Notes: generated by a model not told the origin, from the letters alone. DNA of 16,908 bases from an uncultured Coriobacteriia bacterium (GCA_902478425.1 CABSKV010000026.1:1-16908), one strand, 5' to 3'. Counted from the stretch's first letter, positions 1-8,326 are shown. Made by a program: numbers and translations.

Positions 1-8
1 GGTCTCGA

Positions 9-1364
9 ATGCTTGACAAGATCCTCATCGCCAACCGCGGCGAAATCGCCCTGCGCGTCGTGCGTGCCGCGCACGAGCTCGGCATGCGCGCCGTGGTCGT
101 GTACTCTGAGGCCGACAAGGACACGCGTGCCGTCGAGATGGCAGACGAAAGCATCTGCATCGGCCCGGCACCGTCCGCGCTTTCGTACCTCAACATCCCC
201 AATATCATCGCGGCCGCGAAGATCACCGGTGCGCAGGCCATCCATCCGGGTTACGGCTTCCTTTCCGAGAACGCCGACTTCGCCCGTGCCTGCGCCGATA
301 ACGACATCATCTTCATCGGTCCCTCGCCCGAGTGCATCGACTCGCTCGGCAACAAGGCGGCGGCCAAGGCCACGATGGAGGAGCTCGGCGTCCCCACGGT
401 TCCCGGCAGCGATGGCCCCGTCGATACCGTCGAGGAGGCCCGCGCGTTTGCCCATGAGGTCGGCTATCCCGTGCTCATCAAGGCATCCGCCGGTGGCGGC
501 GGCAAGGGCATGCGCGAGGCCAACGACGATGACGAGCTCGAGAAGATGTTCGTCGCCGCGCGCACCGAGGCGGCCAACGCCTTTGGCAACGACGAGGTCT
601 ACCTCGAGAAGCTCATCCGCCGTCCGCGTCACGTCGAGATCCAGGTCATCGCCGACACGCACGGCAACGCCATGCACCTGTGCGAGCGCGACTGCTCGAT
701 TCAGCGCCGTCACCAAAAGCTCATCGAGGAAGCGCCCTGCCCCGTCATCGACGAGGCCACGCGCCAGGCGATGGGCGAGGCCGCGCTCAAGGCCGTGCGC
801 GGTGTCGGCTACGTCAACGCCGGTACCATCGAGTTCTTGCTCGATACCGATGGCAGCTTCTACTTCATGGAGATGAACACGCGCGTACAGGTCGAGCACC
901 CGGTCTCCGAGCAGATCACGGGCGTCGACATCATCAAGCAGCAGCTCATCGTCGCGTCAGGCGATCCCATCACCTGCGCCGACCTTGCCCCGATGTCGCC
1001 CAAGGCATGCGCGATCGAGTTTCGCATCAACGCCGAGGACCCCGAGCATGACTTCCGTCCCTGCCCGGGCACCATCACGCGCTTCGATATGCCGGGCGGT
1101 CCCGGCGTGCGCGTCGACACGCACCTGCGCGCCGGCGACGTGATTCCGCCCACCTATGACTCGCTGATGGCCAAGCTCATCGTCTGGGGCGACACGCGTG
1201 CGGAGGCCATCGCACGTGGCAAGCGCGCGCTCGACGAGTTCGTCATCGAGGGTGTCGCGACGACGATACCCTTCCACCGTCGCGTGCTCGACAACGCGAC
1301 CTTCAACTCTGGCATGGTCTATACGGATTTCATCGAATCCGAAACGAATGGGGGACAGCTGTGA
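9..1364 (+). CDS. accC: Biotin carboxylase subunit of acetyl-CoA carboxylase
   Basis: It carboxylates biotin on the carrier protein AccB using ATP and bicarbonate, the first half-reaction of acetyl-CoA carboxylase in fatty-acid synthesis (cytosol). The 451-residue length matches the family (E. coli 449). The N-terminus KILIANRGEIA is the standard biotin carboxylase opening. The ATP-grasp glycine loop KASAGGGGKGMR is at 158-169, and catalytic-site residues fall at the E. coli numbering: H208 region, E275, E288, N290, R292 and the QVEH segment 294-297. The ATG is chosen from the family N-terminus; only eight bases precede it, so no ribosome binding site can be judged. An upstream gene in another frame could stop at the TGA at 14-16 and overlap it; accB is expected there but is not visible. 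The stop overlaps the GTG of the next gene by 4 bases. Confidence 0.97.
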   Translation: MLDKILIANRGEIALRVVRAAHELGMRAVVVYSEADKDTRAVEMADESICIGPAPSALSYLNIPNIIAAAKITGAQAIHPGYGFLSENADFARACADNDIIFIGPSPECIDSLGNKAAAKATMEELGVPTVPGSDGPVDTVEEARAFAHEVGYPVLIKASAGGGGKGMREANDDDELEKMFVAARTEAANAFGNDEVYLEKLIRRPRHVEIQVIADTHGNAMHLCERDCSIQRRHQKLIEEAPCPVIDEATRQAMGEAALKAVRGVGYVNAGTIEFLLDTDGSFYFMEMNTRVQVEHPVSEQITGVDIIKQQLIVASGDPITCADLAPMSPKACAIEFRINAEDPEHDFRPCPGTITRFDMPGGPGVRVDTHLRAGDVIPPTYDSLMAKLIVWGDTRAEAIARGKRALDEFVIEGVATTIPFHRRVLDNATFNSGMVYTDFIESETNGGQL

Positions 1365-1729
1365 AGGAAATCGATCAGGGCTACGCGATTGACGGCATCA
1401 CCATAGCTCCTGGTGTCGTCGAGACCATCATCTCGCTCGCCGCGGCCGAGGTGCCCGGCGTCGCGGGAGTGGGGACGGCCGGTGCCATCTCGACCATCAA
1501 GTCGGCGTTCAACGCCGGCAACGCCATTCCGGCAGGTGGCGTGCGCATCGAGCCGCAAGGTGACAAGAAAGTCGCCGTCACCATCTCCATCCAGGCCTAC
1601 TACGGCTATCGTCTCGTCGAGATCGCCGAGAACGTGCGCAAGGCCGTCGCCGATGCACTCGCCGCCCAGATCGGCGTGACCGCATCGTCGGTTGACGTGC
1701 ATGTCGACGGGCTCTCCTTCGAGGAGTAA
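1361..1729 (+). CDS. Asp23/Gls24 family protein (YqhY-like)
   Basis: This 122-residue protein belongs to the Asp23/Gls24 (DUF322) family, seen in the opening GYAIDGITIAPGVVETIISLAA, the PGVAGVG segment near residue 33 and the VRIEPQGDKKVAVTISIQAYYGY strand region followed by an amphipathic helix around 83-98. No membrane segment or signal peptide is seen. Its slot between accC and nusB is that of B. subtilis yqhY, which has been genetically linked to control of acetyl-CoA carboxylase. A similar role here is inference from position. It starts with GTG overlapping the accC stop by 4 bases, implying translational coupling with accC. The exact biochemical function of the family is unsettled. Confidence 0.88.
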   Translation: MKEIDQGYAIDGITIAPGVVETIISLAAAEVPGVAGVGTAGAISTIKSAFNAGNAIPAGGVRIEPQGDKKVAVTISIQAYYGYRLVEIAENVRKAVADALAAQIGVTASSVDVHVDGLSFEE

Positions 1730-1737
1730 GACAGGTC

Positions 1738-2232
1738 ATGGCCTCGGTTCGGCATGAACACACGGCTGCGCGTCGCGAGGCGCTGCAGCTCCTCTATACG
1801 GGAGAGCTAACCGGCTTGCCCCTGCAAGAGCTCGTGAGCGGCGATGCATCGGAGCTTCTGCTCGTCCCCGAATGCCCCCAGGGCGTGAGCGACGCCGATT
1901 TGCTCGGCGTCGACCTCGTCGAGTACGCCTCGACGCTCGTCGATGGCATCGTCGAGCATATCGACGCGCTTGACGAGCGCATCGCCTCGACGGCCGAGAA
2001 CTGGACGCTCGAGCGCATGCCCATCGTCGACCGCAACATCATCCGCATCGCCACCTACGAGATCGTCTACTGTGACGAGATCCCCACGGGCGTGGCCATC
2101 AACGAGGCCGTCGAGATGGCCAAGGCCTTCGGTACCGACGAGTCTCCGAAGTTCGTGAACGGCGTGCTCGGGCGCATCGCAAGCGAGACCTGCGGTGAGG
2201 ACGTACCGCAACTTGACGAAGCCAATCTATAG
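1738..2232 (+). CDS. nusB: Transcription antitermination factor NusB
   Basis: NusB pairs with NusE (ribosomal protein S10) to bind boxA RNA in antitermination complexes, chiefly on rRNA operons. The all-helical domain is seen from the N-terminal ARREALQLLY motif (residues about 11-20) to the C-terminal core with MPIVDRNIIRIATYEI (98-113), the NEAVEMAKAFGTDESPKFVNGVLGRI segment (about 122-147) and its conserved PKFVNGVL helix start. At 164 residues it is somewhat longer than E. coli NusB (139), with extra acidic sequence in the middle (about 36-60) and a short acidic tail. The ATG is 8 bases after the previous stop and has only a weak ribosome binding site, which fits coupled translation. Confidence 0.95.
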   Translation: MASVRHEHTAARREALQLLYTGELTGLPLQELVSGDASELLLVPECPQGVSDADLLGVDLVEYASTLVDGIVEHIDALDERIASTAENWTLERMPIVDRNIIRIATYEIVYCDEIPTGVAINEAVEMAKAFGTDESPKFVNGVLGRIASETCGEDVPQLDEANL

Positions 2233-2255
2233 CGGCAGCTAAGTAGGGTAGTGAC

Positions 2256-2498
2256 ATGGCAGAGAGTTCACAAGAGACGTTTGGCGAGGTGCGGGCACGG
2301 CTCGACGAGATCGTCGCCGAGGGGCGCAGCAAGGACGTTTCGCTCGAGAAGAGCCTCGACCTCTACGAAGAGGCGATCAAGCTCGGCAACCGCGCAGCCG
2401 AGCTCATCGACAAGCCCGATTACACCGCGGCCGAGATCGCCGAGGCCAACGAGGTAATCGAGACCGGTCAGGAAGAGAAGCCCGAGATCACGATCTGA
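2256..2498 (+). CDS. xseB: Exodeoxyribonuclease VII small subunit
   Basis: XseB is the small, non-catalytic subunit of exonuclease VII, which degrades single-stranded DNA into oligonucleotides together with the large subunit XseA. The 80-residue protein shows the family pattern: FGEVRARLDEIV at 9-20, then SLEKSLDLYEEAIKLGNRAAELID at about 29-52, forming a two-helix coil. The tail (53-80) is rich in glutamate and alanine and does not resemble the usual end of the family. The ATG at 2256 follows an AGTAGGG-like ribosome binding site. The gene lies in the Bacillus-type position between nusB and dxs, but xseA is not beside it in this window. The short length limits certainty. Confidence 0.8.
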   Translation: MAESSQETFGEVRARLDEIVAEGRSKDVSLEKSLDLYEEAIKLGNRAAELIDKPDYTAAEIAEANEVIETGQEEKPEITI

Positions 2499-2519
2499 TG
2501 TCGAAGACTGGACTGGGAT

Positions 2520-4397
2520 TTGACTGAGAAGATTCTGGATACGATTGACTCGCCTGCGGACCTCAAGGACTTGAGCTACGAGCAGCTCGAGCGCCTCGCC
2601 TTCGAGATGCGCGCCGAGATGATCGCGGCGACTTCGCTGCATGGCGGGCACCTCGCTCCCTCGCTTGGCGCCGTCGAGCTCATCATCGCCCTGCATCGCG
2701 TGCTCGATTGCCCGCGTGACCGTCTCGTCTTCGACGTCGGCCACCAGTCCTACGCGCACAAGCTCCTGACGGGACGTCGCCAGGTCTTCAAGACCCTGCG
2801 CACCTACGACGGCATCTCCGGCTTTCCCAAGATCACCGAAAGCGAATACGACGCCCACGATTCCGGGCATGCGTCCGACTCGCTGTCCACGGCGCTCGGC
2901 TTCGCGCTCGCCCGCGACCTCGATGGCTCGGATGCGACCATCGCGGCCCTCATCGGCGACGCGTCGTTCACCGGCGGCATGGGGCTCGAGGCGCTCAACG
3001 GCATCGGGCGCGCCAACACGCCGCTTCTGATCGTGCTCAATGACAACGGCATGTCCATCTCGCCCAACGTCGGCGGCTTTTCCGCCTACCTTGCCAAGGT
3101 GCGCATGTCGAGCCAGTACACCAACCTGCGTAACCAGGTCGAGGATGCCTTCAACGCGAGCGGCACGCTGGGACGCCTGCTCATGCGCGGCGGCAATGCC
3201 GCCAAGGAGTCCTTCAAGCAGTTCGTGCTGCCCGGCGCGACCTTCCTCGAGGGCTTCGGCGTCACCTACATCGGTCCGGTGGATGGCCATGACATCCAGA
3301 CGCTCGAGGAGATATTCCGCGACGCCAAGGAACTCGATGGCCCCGTCGTTATCCATGCGGTGACGGTGAAGGGCAAGGGCTATAGTCCGGCTGAGAAGAA
3401 TCCAGCCTTCTTCCACGGTGTGAGCCCCTTCGACATCGCCACGGGCACGCCCAAGCCCAAGACGAACAACGACCCCACGTGGACACAGGTCTTCGCCGAC
3501 GAACTCGTGAAGCTCGCGGCAGACGACGAGGACATCGTCGCCATCACCGCCGCCATGGCAAGCGGCACGGGGCTTTCGGCTTTCGCCAAGGCCTACCCCG
3601 AGCGCTTCTTCGACGTCGGCATCGCCGAGGAGCATGCCGTCGGCATGGCAAGTTCGCTTGCGCTTGCGGGCAAGAAGCCCGTCGTCGCCATCTACTCCAC
3701 GTTCATGCAGCGTGCCATCGACCAGGCCATTGTCAACGTCGGCTTGCAGAAGGCCCACGTCATCTTCTGCCTCGATCGTGCCGGCCTCGTGGGCGATGAT
3801 GGCCCCACGCATCATGGCGTGTTCGACCTCGTGTACCTGCGCATGATCCCCGGCATGCGCATCCTCGCGCCCTCCAATGGCGAGGAGTTGCGCGCGGCCC
3901 TGCGTTGCGCCATCGGCCTCGAGGGGCCGGTCGCCATTCGCTATCCGCGCGGTAGCGCGTCCGTCGCCTCCGCTGCCTGCGAGCCCTGGCACGAGGGCAA
4001 GGCCGTCAAGCTCAGGGAAGGTGCCGATGGAGCGCTGCTGGCGCTCGGTCGCATGGTCGACGTCGCACGCGAGGTGGCCGAGATGGCCGCCCAGTCCGGC
4101 ATCGAGCTTGCCGTATGGGACATGCGCTGGGCCAAGCCCATCGACGAGGAGGCCGTGCGCGAGGCGGCGCAGACGGGACATGTCTTCACCCTCGAAGACG
4201 GGATCATCACCGGTGGCTTTGGATCGGGTGTGCTCGAACTGCTCTCCGATATGCAGCTGAGCTGTCCGGTCACGCGTTTCGGCATTCCCGACATCTTCGT
4301 GACCCAAGGTTCGGTGGACAGGCTCTTCGCGGAGATGGGCATGGACACCCAAAGCATCGGCGCCAAGGTCATCGCGGCCTGCCAGAAGCAGGACTAA
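2520..4397 (+). CDS. dxs: 1-deoxy-D-xylulose-5-phosphate synthase
   Basis: DXS condenses pyruvate and glyceraldehyde 3-phosphate, with thiamine diphosphate and Mg2+, in the first step of the MEP isoprenoid pathway; its product also feeds thiamine and pyridoxal synthesis. The 625-residue length is normal. Visible motifs are HGGHLAPSLG (41-50), the thiamine diphosphate motif GDASFTGG (146-153) paired with NDN at 174-176, the catalytic glutamate E370 in AEEHAVGMA, the DRAGLVGDDGPTHHG loop of the pyrimidine domain, and the YPRG segment. The third residue of the thiamine motif is Ala rather than the usual Gly. The start is a TTG giving MTEKILDTIDSPADLK, which fits the family N-terminus; no in-frame ATG is better placed. 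It begins 21 bases after xseB and ends 3 bases before tlyA. Confidence 0.97.
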   Translation: MTEKILDTIDSPADLKDLSYEQLERLAFEMRAEMIAATSLHGGHLAPSLGAVELIIALHRVLDCPRDRLVFDVGHQSYAHKLLTGRRQVFKTLRTYDGISGFPKITESEYDAHDSGHASDSLSTALGFALARDLDGSDATIAALIGDASFTGGMGLEALNGIGRANTPLLIVLNDNGMSISPNVGGFSAYLAKVRMSSQYTNLRNQVEDAFNASGTLGRLLMRGGNAAKESFKQFVLPGATFLEGFGVTYIGPVDGHDIQTLEEIFRDAKELDGPVVIHAVTVKGKGYSPAEKNPAFFHGVSPFDIATGTPKPKTNNDPTWTQVFADELVKLAADDEDIVAITAAMASGTGLSAFAKAYPERFFDVGIAEEHAVGMASSLALAGKKPVVAIYSTFMQRAIDQAIVNVGLQKAHVIFCLDRAGLVGDDGPTHHGVFDLVYLRMIPGMRILAPSNGEELRAALRCAIGLEGPVAIRYPRGSASVASAACEPWHEGKAVKLREGADGALLALGRMVDVAREVAEMAAQSGIELAVWDMRWAKPIDEEAVREAAQTGHVFTLEDGIITGGFGSGVLELLSDMQLSCPVTRFGIPDIFVTQGSVDRLFAEMGMDTQSIGAKVIAACQKQD

Positions 4398-4400
4398 GCG

Positions 4401-5222
4401 GTGCGACTCGACGAGCTGCTCGTGCAGCGGGGGCTCTGCCCGGATCTCCATGATGCCCAAGCTTGCGTCATCGCCGGCGAGGTCGTGGTAGGGGAGCACC
4501 GCGCCACGAGCGCCGGCATGAGCGTGAAGCCCGATACTCCCGTACGTCTCAAGTCGAGCAAGCAACGTGGTGGCTTCGTGTCACGCGGTGGTCTCAAGCT
4601 CCAACACGCACTCGACGCCTTCGACATGGACGTTGCGGGCCTTTCGTGCGTGGACCTGGGCGCCTCGAGCGGCGGCTTCACCGACTGTCTCCTGCAGCGG
4701 GGCGCGGCGCATGTGAGCGCGGTCGACGTGGGCGTGGGGCAATTCGACTGGGGCTTGCGAAACGACCCGCGCGTCAGCCTCTTCGAGCGCACGAACATCC
4801 GCAACGTGAGCGCCACCGACATCGGCGGGCCCTTCGACCTCGCGGTCGCCGACCTCTCGTTCATCAGTCTTACCTGCGTCATGGATGATGTCGCCTCCTT
4901 CCTCAAGCCCGAGGCGAGCTTCGTCTCGCTCGTCAAACCCCAGTTCGAGGCGAGCAAAGACGACATCGAGTCCGGCGGTGTCGTGCGTGATGCCAAAGTG
5001 CACGCGTCTTGCATATGCTCCGTCTTCGAAAGCGCCTGCAGCTGCGGTCTCGAAGTCCTTGCCTTGACGTATTCGCCTGTCAAGGGCCCGGCGGGTAATA
5101 TCGAGTTTCTGTTTTGGGCAAAAAATCATGGAACCGTGTCACAGCAAGAGGGTAGTATGTGCTTCGACGAAATCGAGCGTGTCGTCGCCGAGGCGCACGC
5201 CAAGCTGAAAGGTGATTCGTGA
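4401..5222 (+). CDS. tlyA: TlyA family rRNA 2'-O-methyltransferase (S4 + FtsJ-like)
   Basis: TlyA-family enzymes methylate ribose 2'-O positions on rRNA (C1409 of 16S and C1920 of 23S in mycobacteria); the family is often called hemolysin/YqxC. An N-terminal S4 RNA-binding domain (residues 1-60: MRLDELLVQRGL, then AGEVVVG) is followed by FVSRGGLKL (59-67) and a Rossmann methyltransferase with the SAM loop DLGASSGGFTDC (85-96), acidic VDVG near 109, ADLSFISL (150-157) and VKPQFEA (178-184), supplying the catalytic Lys/Asp/Lys/Glu-type residues. At 273 residues it is the normal length. The GTG start lies 3 bases after dxs; its end overlaps nadK by 4 bases. Which rRNA positions are modified here cannot be told from sequence. 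Confidence 0.93.
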   Translation: MRLDELLVQRGLCPDLHDAQACVIAGEVVVGEHRATSAGMSVKPDTPVRLKSSKQRGGFVSRGGLKLQHALDAFDMDVAGLSCVDLGASSGGFTDCLLQRGAAHVSAVDVGVGQFDWGLRNDPRVSLFERTNIRNVSATDIGGPFDLAVADLSFISLTCVMDDVASFLKPEASFVSLVKPQFEASKDDIESGGVVRDAKVHASCICSVFESACSCGLEVLALTYSPVKGPAGNIEFLFWAKNHGTVSQQEGSMCFDEIERVVAEAHAKLKGDS

Positions 5223-6064
5223 AGGTTCTGATCGTGCCGAGCGCCTTGGATGAAGTCGGCGCAAGTGCCCGCTACCTGGCCTCGCGCCTTGTCATTGCCG
5301 GCATGGACGCGCTGGTACAAGACCCAAAGGCCCCGGATAAGCTGTCGGTTCCCGTCGACGAGCTCGCTCTCGTCGTCTGTATGGGCGGCGATGGCACCTT
5401 CCTGCGTGCCGCGCGCCTCATCGACTTCGCGCCCGTTCCCATGCTCGCCCTCAACTACGGCACGCTCGCGTTTCTGGCGGGCAACCCCGATCGCGACGAT
5501 GTCGAGCTCATCACGAGCGCCCTTGCCGGCGACATGGTCTTCGAGCATCGCTCCACGGCCGACATCACGATCGAGCAGGCCGATGGGCAGATCAGGCACA
5601 TGACGGCTCTCAACGAGGTCGCCTATACGCGCGGGCGTAGCGGCCGTGTCGTCGAGTACCGCTACGGCATCAATGGCGTCACCATCGCCCAGCTCAAGGC
5701 AGATGGCCTGGTCGTCGCCACGCCCACGGGTTCGACGGGCTATGCGCTGTCGGCTGGCGGCCCCATCGTCTCGCCGGCCTATACCGGCCTCGTCGTCGTG
5801 CCGGTTGCTCCCCATGCGCTCAACACGCGCGCCATCGTGCTCGCACCCTCCGATGTCCTCGAGGTCGTCATGGACACGACGCGCTCGCGTGATGCCTCGG
5901 TGTTCGTGGACGGGGTCATGATCGACGTCGACCAGCCCTCTTCGATCGAGGTGCGCCGCGGGGAGCGCGACCTGCTTCTGGCACGCGGCGGCGATGCCTT
6001 CTTCCGCAATGTCTCGCGCGTCTTCTTCGGCGGTCCGCATCCGGACATGCCCGAGCGACAGTAG
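5219..6064 (+). CDS. nadK: NAD kinase
   Basis: It phosphorylates NAD to NADP, using ATP or polyphosphate, in the cytosol. The 281-residue protein has the signature GGDGTFLRAAR (56-66), the NE pair (132-133) in LNEVAYTRG, and the TPTGSTGYALSAGGP motif (168-182) that binds NAD and shapes the active site. The segment after the first motif reads NYGTLAFLAG (79-88), where the family more often has N-x-G-x-LGFL. The GTG start overlaps the tlyA stop (GTGA), so translation is likely coupled. The C-terminus VFFGGPHPDMPERQ is short and polar. The tlyA-nadK-recN order is common in Gram-positive bacteria. Confidence 0.96.
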   Translation: MKVLIVPSALDEVGASARYLASRLVIAGMDALVQDPKAPDKLSVPVDELALVVCMGGDGTFLRAARLIDFAPVPMLALNYGTLAFLAGNPDRDDVELITSALAGDMVFEHRSTADITIEQADGQIRHMTALNEVAYTRGRSGRVVEYRYGINGVTIAQLKADGLVVATPTGSTGYALSAGGPIVSPAYTGLVVVPVAPHALNTRAIVLAPSDVLEVVMDTTRSRDASVFVDGVMIDVDQPSSIEVRRGERDLLLARGGDAFFRNVSRVFFGGPHPDMPERQ

Positions 6065-6074
6065 GGAGGGGTAC

Positions 6075-7700
6075 ATGCTCGACGAGCTCCACGTATCCAA
6101 CATCGCCCTCATCGAGGACGCGACCATAGCCTTCGCACCGGGACTCACGGTGCTCACGGGCGAGACGGGCGCCGGCAAGACGGCGTTGCTCGCTGCCCTC
6201 AAGCTCATCTGCGGTGCGCGTGCAGATGCCTCGGTCGTGCGCGATGGCGCCGAGGAGGCACTTTCCGAGGCACGTCTGGTCGATGATGACGAGCACATCG
6301 TGCGCCGTCGCCTGAGTGTTGGCGGGCGCAGCCGTTGCGCGATCGATGGCGCGATGGCCACGGTCGGCGAGCTTGCCGCGCTCACGTCTTCGATCGAAGT
6401 TCACGGCCAGCACGAGCAGGTGCTCTTGCTCGAGCCAACTCGTCAGCTCGCCTATCTCGACTCATGGGCGCAAGACGGCGAGCTCATGACACGCTACGTC
6501 GAGGCACGCAACGCCTACCTGGAGGCGCGTGCGGCGCTTGACGAGCTCGAGCAGGCGCGTGGCAAAGACGAGCAAGAACTCGAGTTCATGCGCTTTACCT
6601 GCGATCAGATCGAGAAGGTCAACCCCCAGCCCGGCGAGCTCGACGAGCTCGAGGACGAGCTACCGCGCCTGCAACATGCCGACCAGCTCGCCCAGGCCCT
6701 CTCGCGTGCCTGCGCCGCGCTTCATGACGACGGCGCCGCGCTCGACCTCGTCGCCCAGGCTTGTGCAGAGCTCATGCACCTGCAGGGCATCGACGCCGAG
6801 CTTGACGATCTCGCCACGCGTCTCGATGCGCAGATGCGCGATCTCGAAGACCTCACACGCGATTTGAGCGCCTATGCCCAGGGCATCGACACCGACCCTG
6901 CCCGGCTCGAGGACACGCTCGACCGTCTCGACAAGCTCAACGGCCTCATGAAGCGCTTTGGCCCGGGCATGGATCAGGTCTTTGCCACCTGGGATGCCGC
7001 CAGGCGATCGTTGGAGTCCGCTCAAGACTCCCCGCAACGCATAGAGGAGGCGCGCGCCCGCGTTGCGCAGGCAGAGGATGCCTATTGCCAGGCTGCCGCT
7101 GCGCTCTCTGCTACACGCCACGATGCTGCCCAGACCTTCTGCGAGCAACTGTCGAGCGCGGTGAGCGAGCTTGCGATGCAAGGTGCCCGCTTCGAGTTCT
7201 CGTTTACCGAGCTCGCATTCGAGCGTTGGGGCGAGTCAGGATCCGAGCAGGTCGAGTTGCTGTTCCAGTCTGCTCCCACGGCCAAGGCGCGTCCCCTGCG
7301 CCGCATTGCTAGCGGTGGCGAGCTCTCGCGCATACTGCTCGCGCTCGAATGCCTTCACTACGATTCTTCCGACGCCGGCATCGCGCGTTCCACGATCGTC
7401 TTCGACGAGGTCGATTCCGGCATCGGCGGTGCCACGGGCAATGCGGTCGCCCGGCGTCTCGCCGCGCTTGCCAAGGACGCGCAGGTCATCGTCGTCACGC
7501 ACCTGGCCCAGGTCGCGGCCCTTGCCGACGAGCATTACGTGGTGAGCAAGCAATCCCTTGCAGACGCCCTACCGCATACGAGCGTCGAGCCCGTCACCGG
7601 CGAGGCGCGCGTGGCAGAGATCGCCCGCATGCTCTCGGGTGACGATGACGAGCGCGCGCTCGACCATGCCCGCTCCTTACTCGAGGGGGCGCGGCAATGA
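6075..7700 (+). CDS. recN: DNA repair protein RecN
   Basis: RecN is an SMC-like ATPase recruited early to DNA double-strand breaks, where it helps hold ends and promotes RecA-dependent repair. The 541-residue protein has Walker A GETGAGKT (29-36), the HGQHE motif (110-114), a long coiled-coil middle (about 140-355) rich in Glu, Ala and Arg, then the ABC signature SGGELSR (413-419), Walker B with IVFDEVDSGIGG (441-452) and the H-loop THLAQV (475-480). The ATG at 6075 is chosen because a GGAGGG ribosome binding site lies at 6065-6070 and MLDELHVSNIALIED matches the family N-terminus. Length is slightly below the 550-575 usual. The stop overlaps tsaC by 4 bases. Confidence 0.96.
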   Translation: MLDELHVSNIALIEDATIAFAPGLTVLTGETGAGKTALLAALKLICGARADASVVRDGAEEALSEARLVDDDEHIVRRRLSVGGRSRCAIDGAMATVGELAALTSSIEVHGQHEQVLLLEPTRQLAYLDSWAQDGELMTRYVEARNAYLEARAALDELEQARGKDEQELEFMRFTCDQIEKVNPQPGELDELEDELPRLQHADQLAQALSRACAALHDDGAALDLVAQACAELMHLQGIDAELDDLATRLDAQMRDLEDLTRDLSAYAQGIDTDPARLEDTLDRLDKLNGLMKRFGPGMDQVFATWDAARRSLESAQDSPQRIEEARARVAQAEDAYCQAAAALSATRHDAAQTFCEQLSSAVSELAMQGARFEFSFTELAFERWGESGSEQVELLFQSAPTAKARPLRRIASGGELSRILLALECLHYDSSDAGIARSTIVFDEVDSGIGGATGNAVARRLAALAKDAQVIVVTHLAQVAALADEHYVVSKQSLADALPHTSVEPVTGEARVAEIARMLSGDDDERALDHARSLLEGARQ

Positions 7701-8326
7701 CGGCCTCCATGCTTTTGCAGGCGCTGCGTGACGGGCAAGCCGTGATCGTCGCGACCGATACCGTCTACGGGCTTGCCGCCCGTCCCGGCTCGCAAGGTCA
7801 TGCAGAGATCTTCGAACTCAAGGGCCGCCCTGCCAGCCAAGCGCTTCCCTGGCTCGTCGGCAGTGCCGATGCCCTCGACACGCTCGCTTCCGATGTGCCG
7901 GCCTACGCATATCGTCTCGCGGAGATGTTCTGGCCCGGTGCGCTCACCCTCGTCGTACGTGCCTCGAGCGCTGCACGCGAGCTTGGCGGTGTCGCAGACG
8001 ATGGGACCATCGCGCTGCGCAGCCCCGATGCGCCCGAGCTGCTCGCGCTCCTCGCCGAGCTCGAAGCCCCGCTTGCCTGCACGTCTGCCAACGCGCATGG
8101 CGAGCCTGCCCCCGCATCTCTCGTGGATGTCCCCGCGTCCATGCGCGCGCTTCCCGGCGGCGACTCCTTGCCCGAGGCGTACCGCGACGGTCGTGCGTCC
8201 ACGATCGTGGATTGCACGGGCGCTTATCCGGAGATACTGCGTGAAGGCCCGATACCCGAGCAAGTCATACTCGATGTGGCCATCTTCGGTGCTACACTTA
8301 GCAGCCACGAGCAAGATGGCAGATAA
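7697..8326 (+). CDS. tsaC: L-threonylcarbamoyladenylate synthase (TsaC/Sua5/YrdC family)
   Basis: The enzyme makes threonylcarbamoyl-AMP from threonine, bicarbonate and ATP, the first step of t6A37 tRNA modification. The 209-residue protein has the YrdC fold signatures: ATDTVYGLAA (about 19-28), the KGRP segment, MFWPGALTLVV with Pro-Gly, and CTSANAHGEPAP, the conserved SAN nucleotide-binding motif. It lacks the extra C-terminal Sua5 domain, so it is the short TsaC/YwlC type. It starts ATG overlapping the recN stop (ATGA), with GAGGGGG just upstream. Its last codons and stop lie inside the left arm of the inverted repeat at 8320-8343, so the C-terminal end may have been shaped by that element. 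The last gene of the leading operon. Confidence 0.93.
   Translation: MTASMLLQALRDGQAVIVATDTVYGLAARPGSQGHAEIFELKGRPASQALPWLVGSADALDTLASDVPAYAYRLAEMFWPGALTLVVRASSAARELGGVADDGTIALRSPDAPELLALLAELEAPLACTSANAHGEPAPASLVDVPASMRALPGGDSLPEAYRDGRASTIVDCTGAYPEILREGPIPEQVILDVAIFGATLSSHEQDGR

Noticed and set aside
2268..4565. 765-codon open frame on the minus strand across xseB-dxs-tlyA
   Set aside because: It is antisense to dxs with well-supported motifs; long antisense frames are expected in G+C-rich genes with strong third-position bias, and its translation shows no recognisable family.
5994..6074. Longer RecN start 27 codons upstream
   Set aside because: It overlaps the end of nadK, has no family match, and the ATG at 6075 has a strong GGAGGG site.
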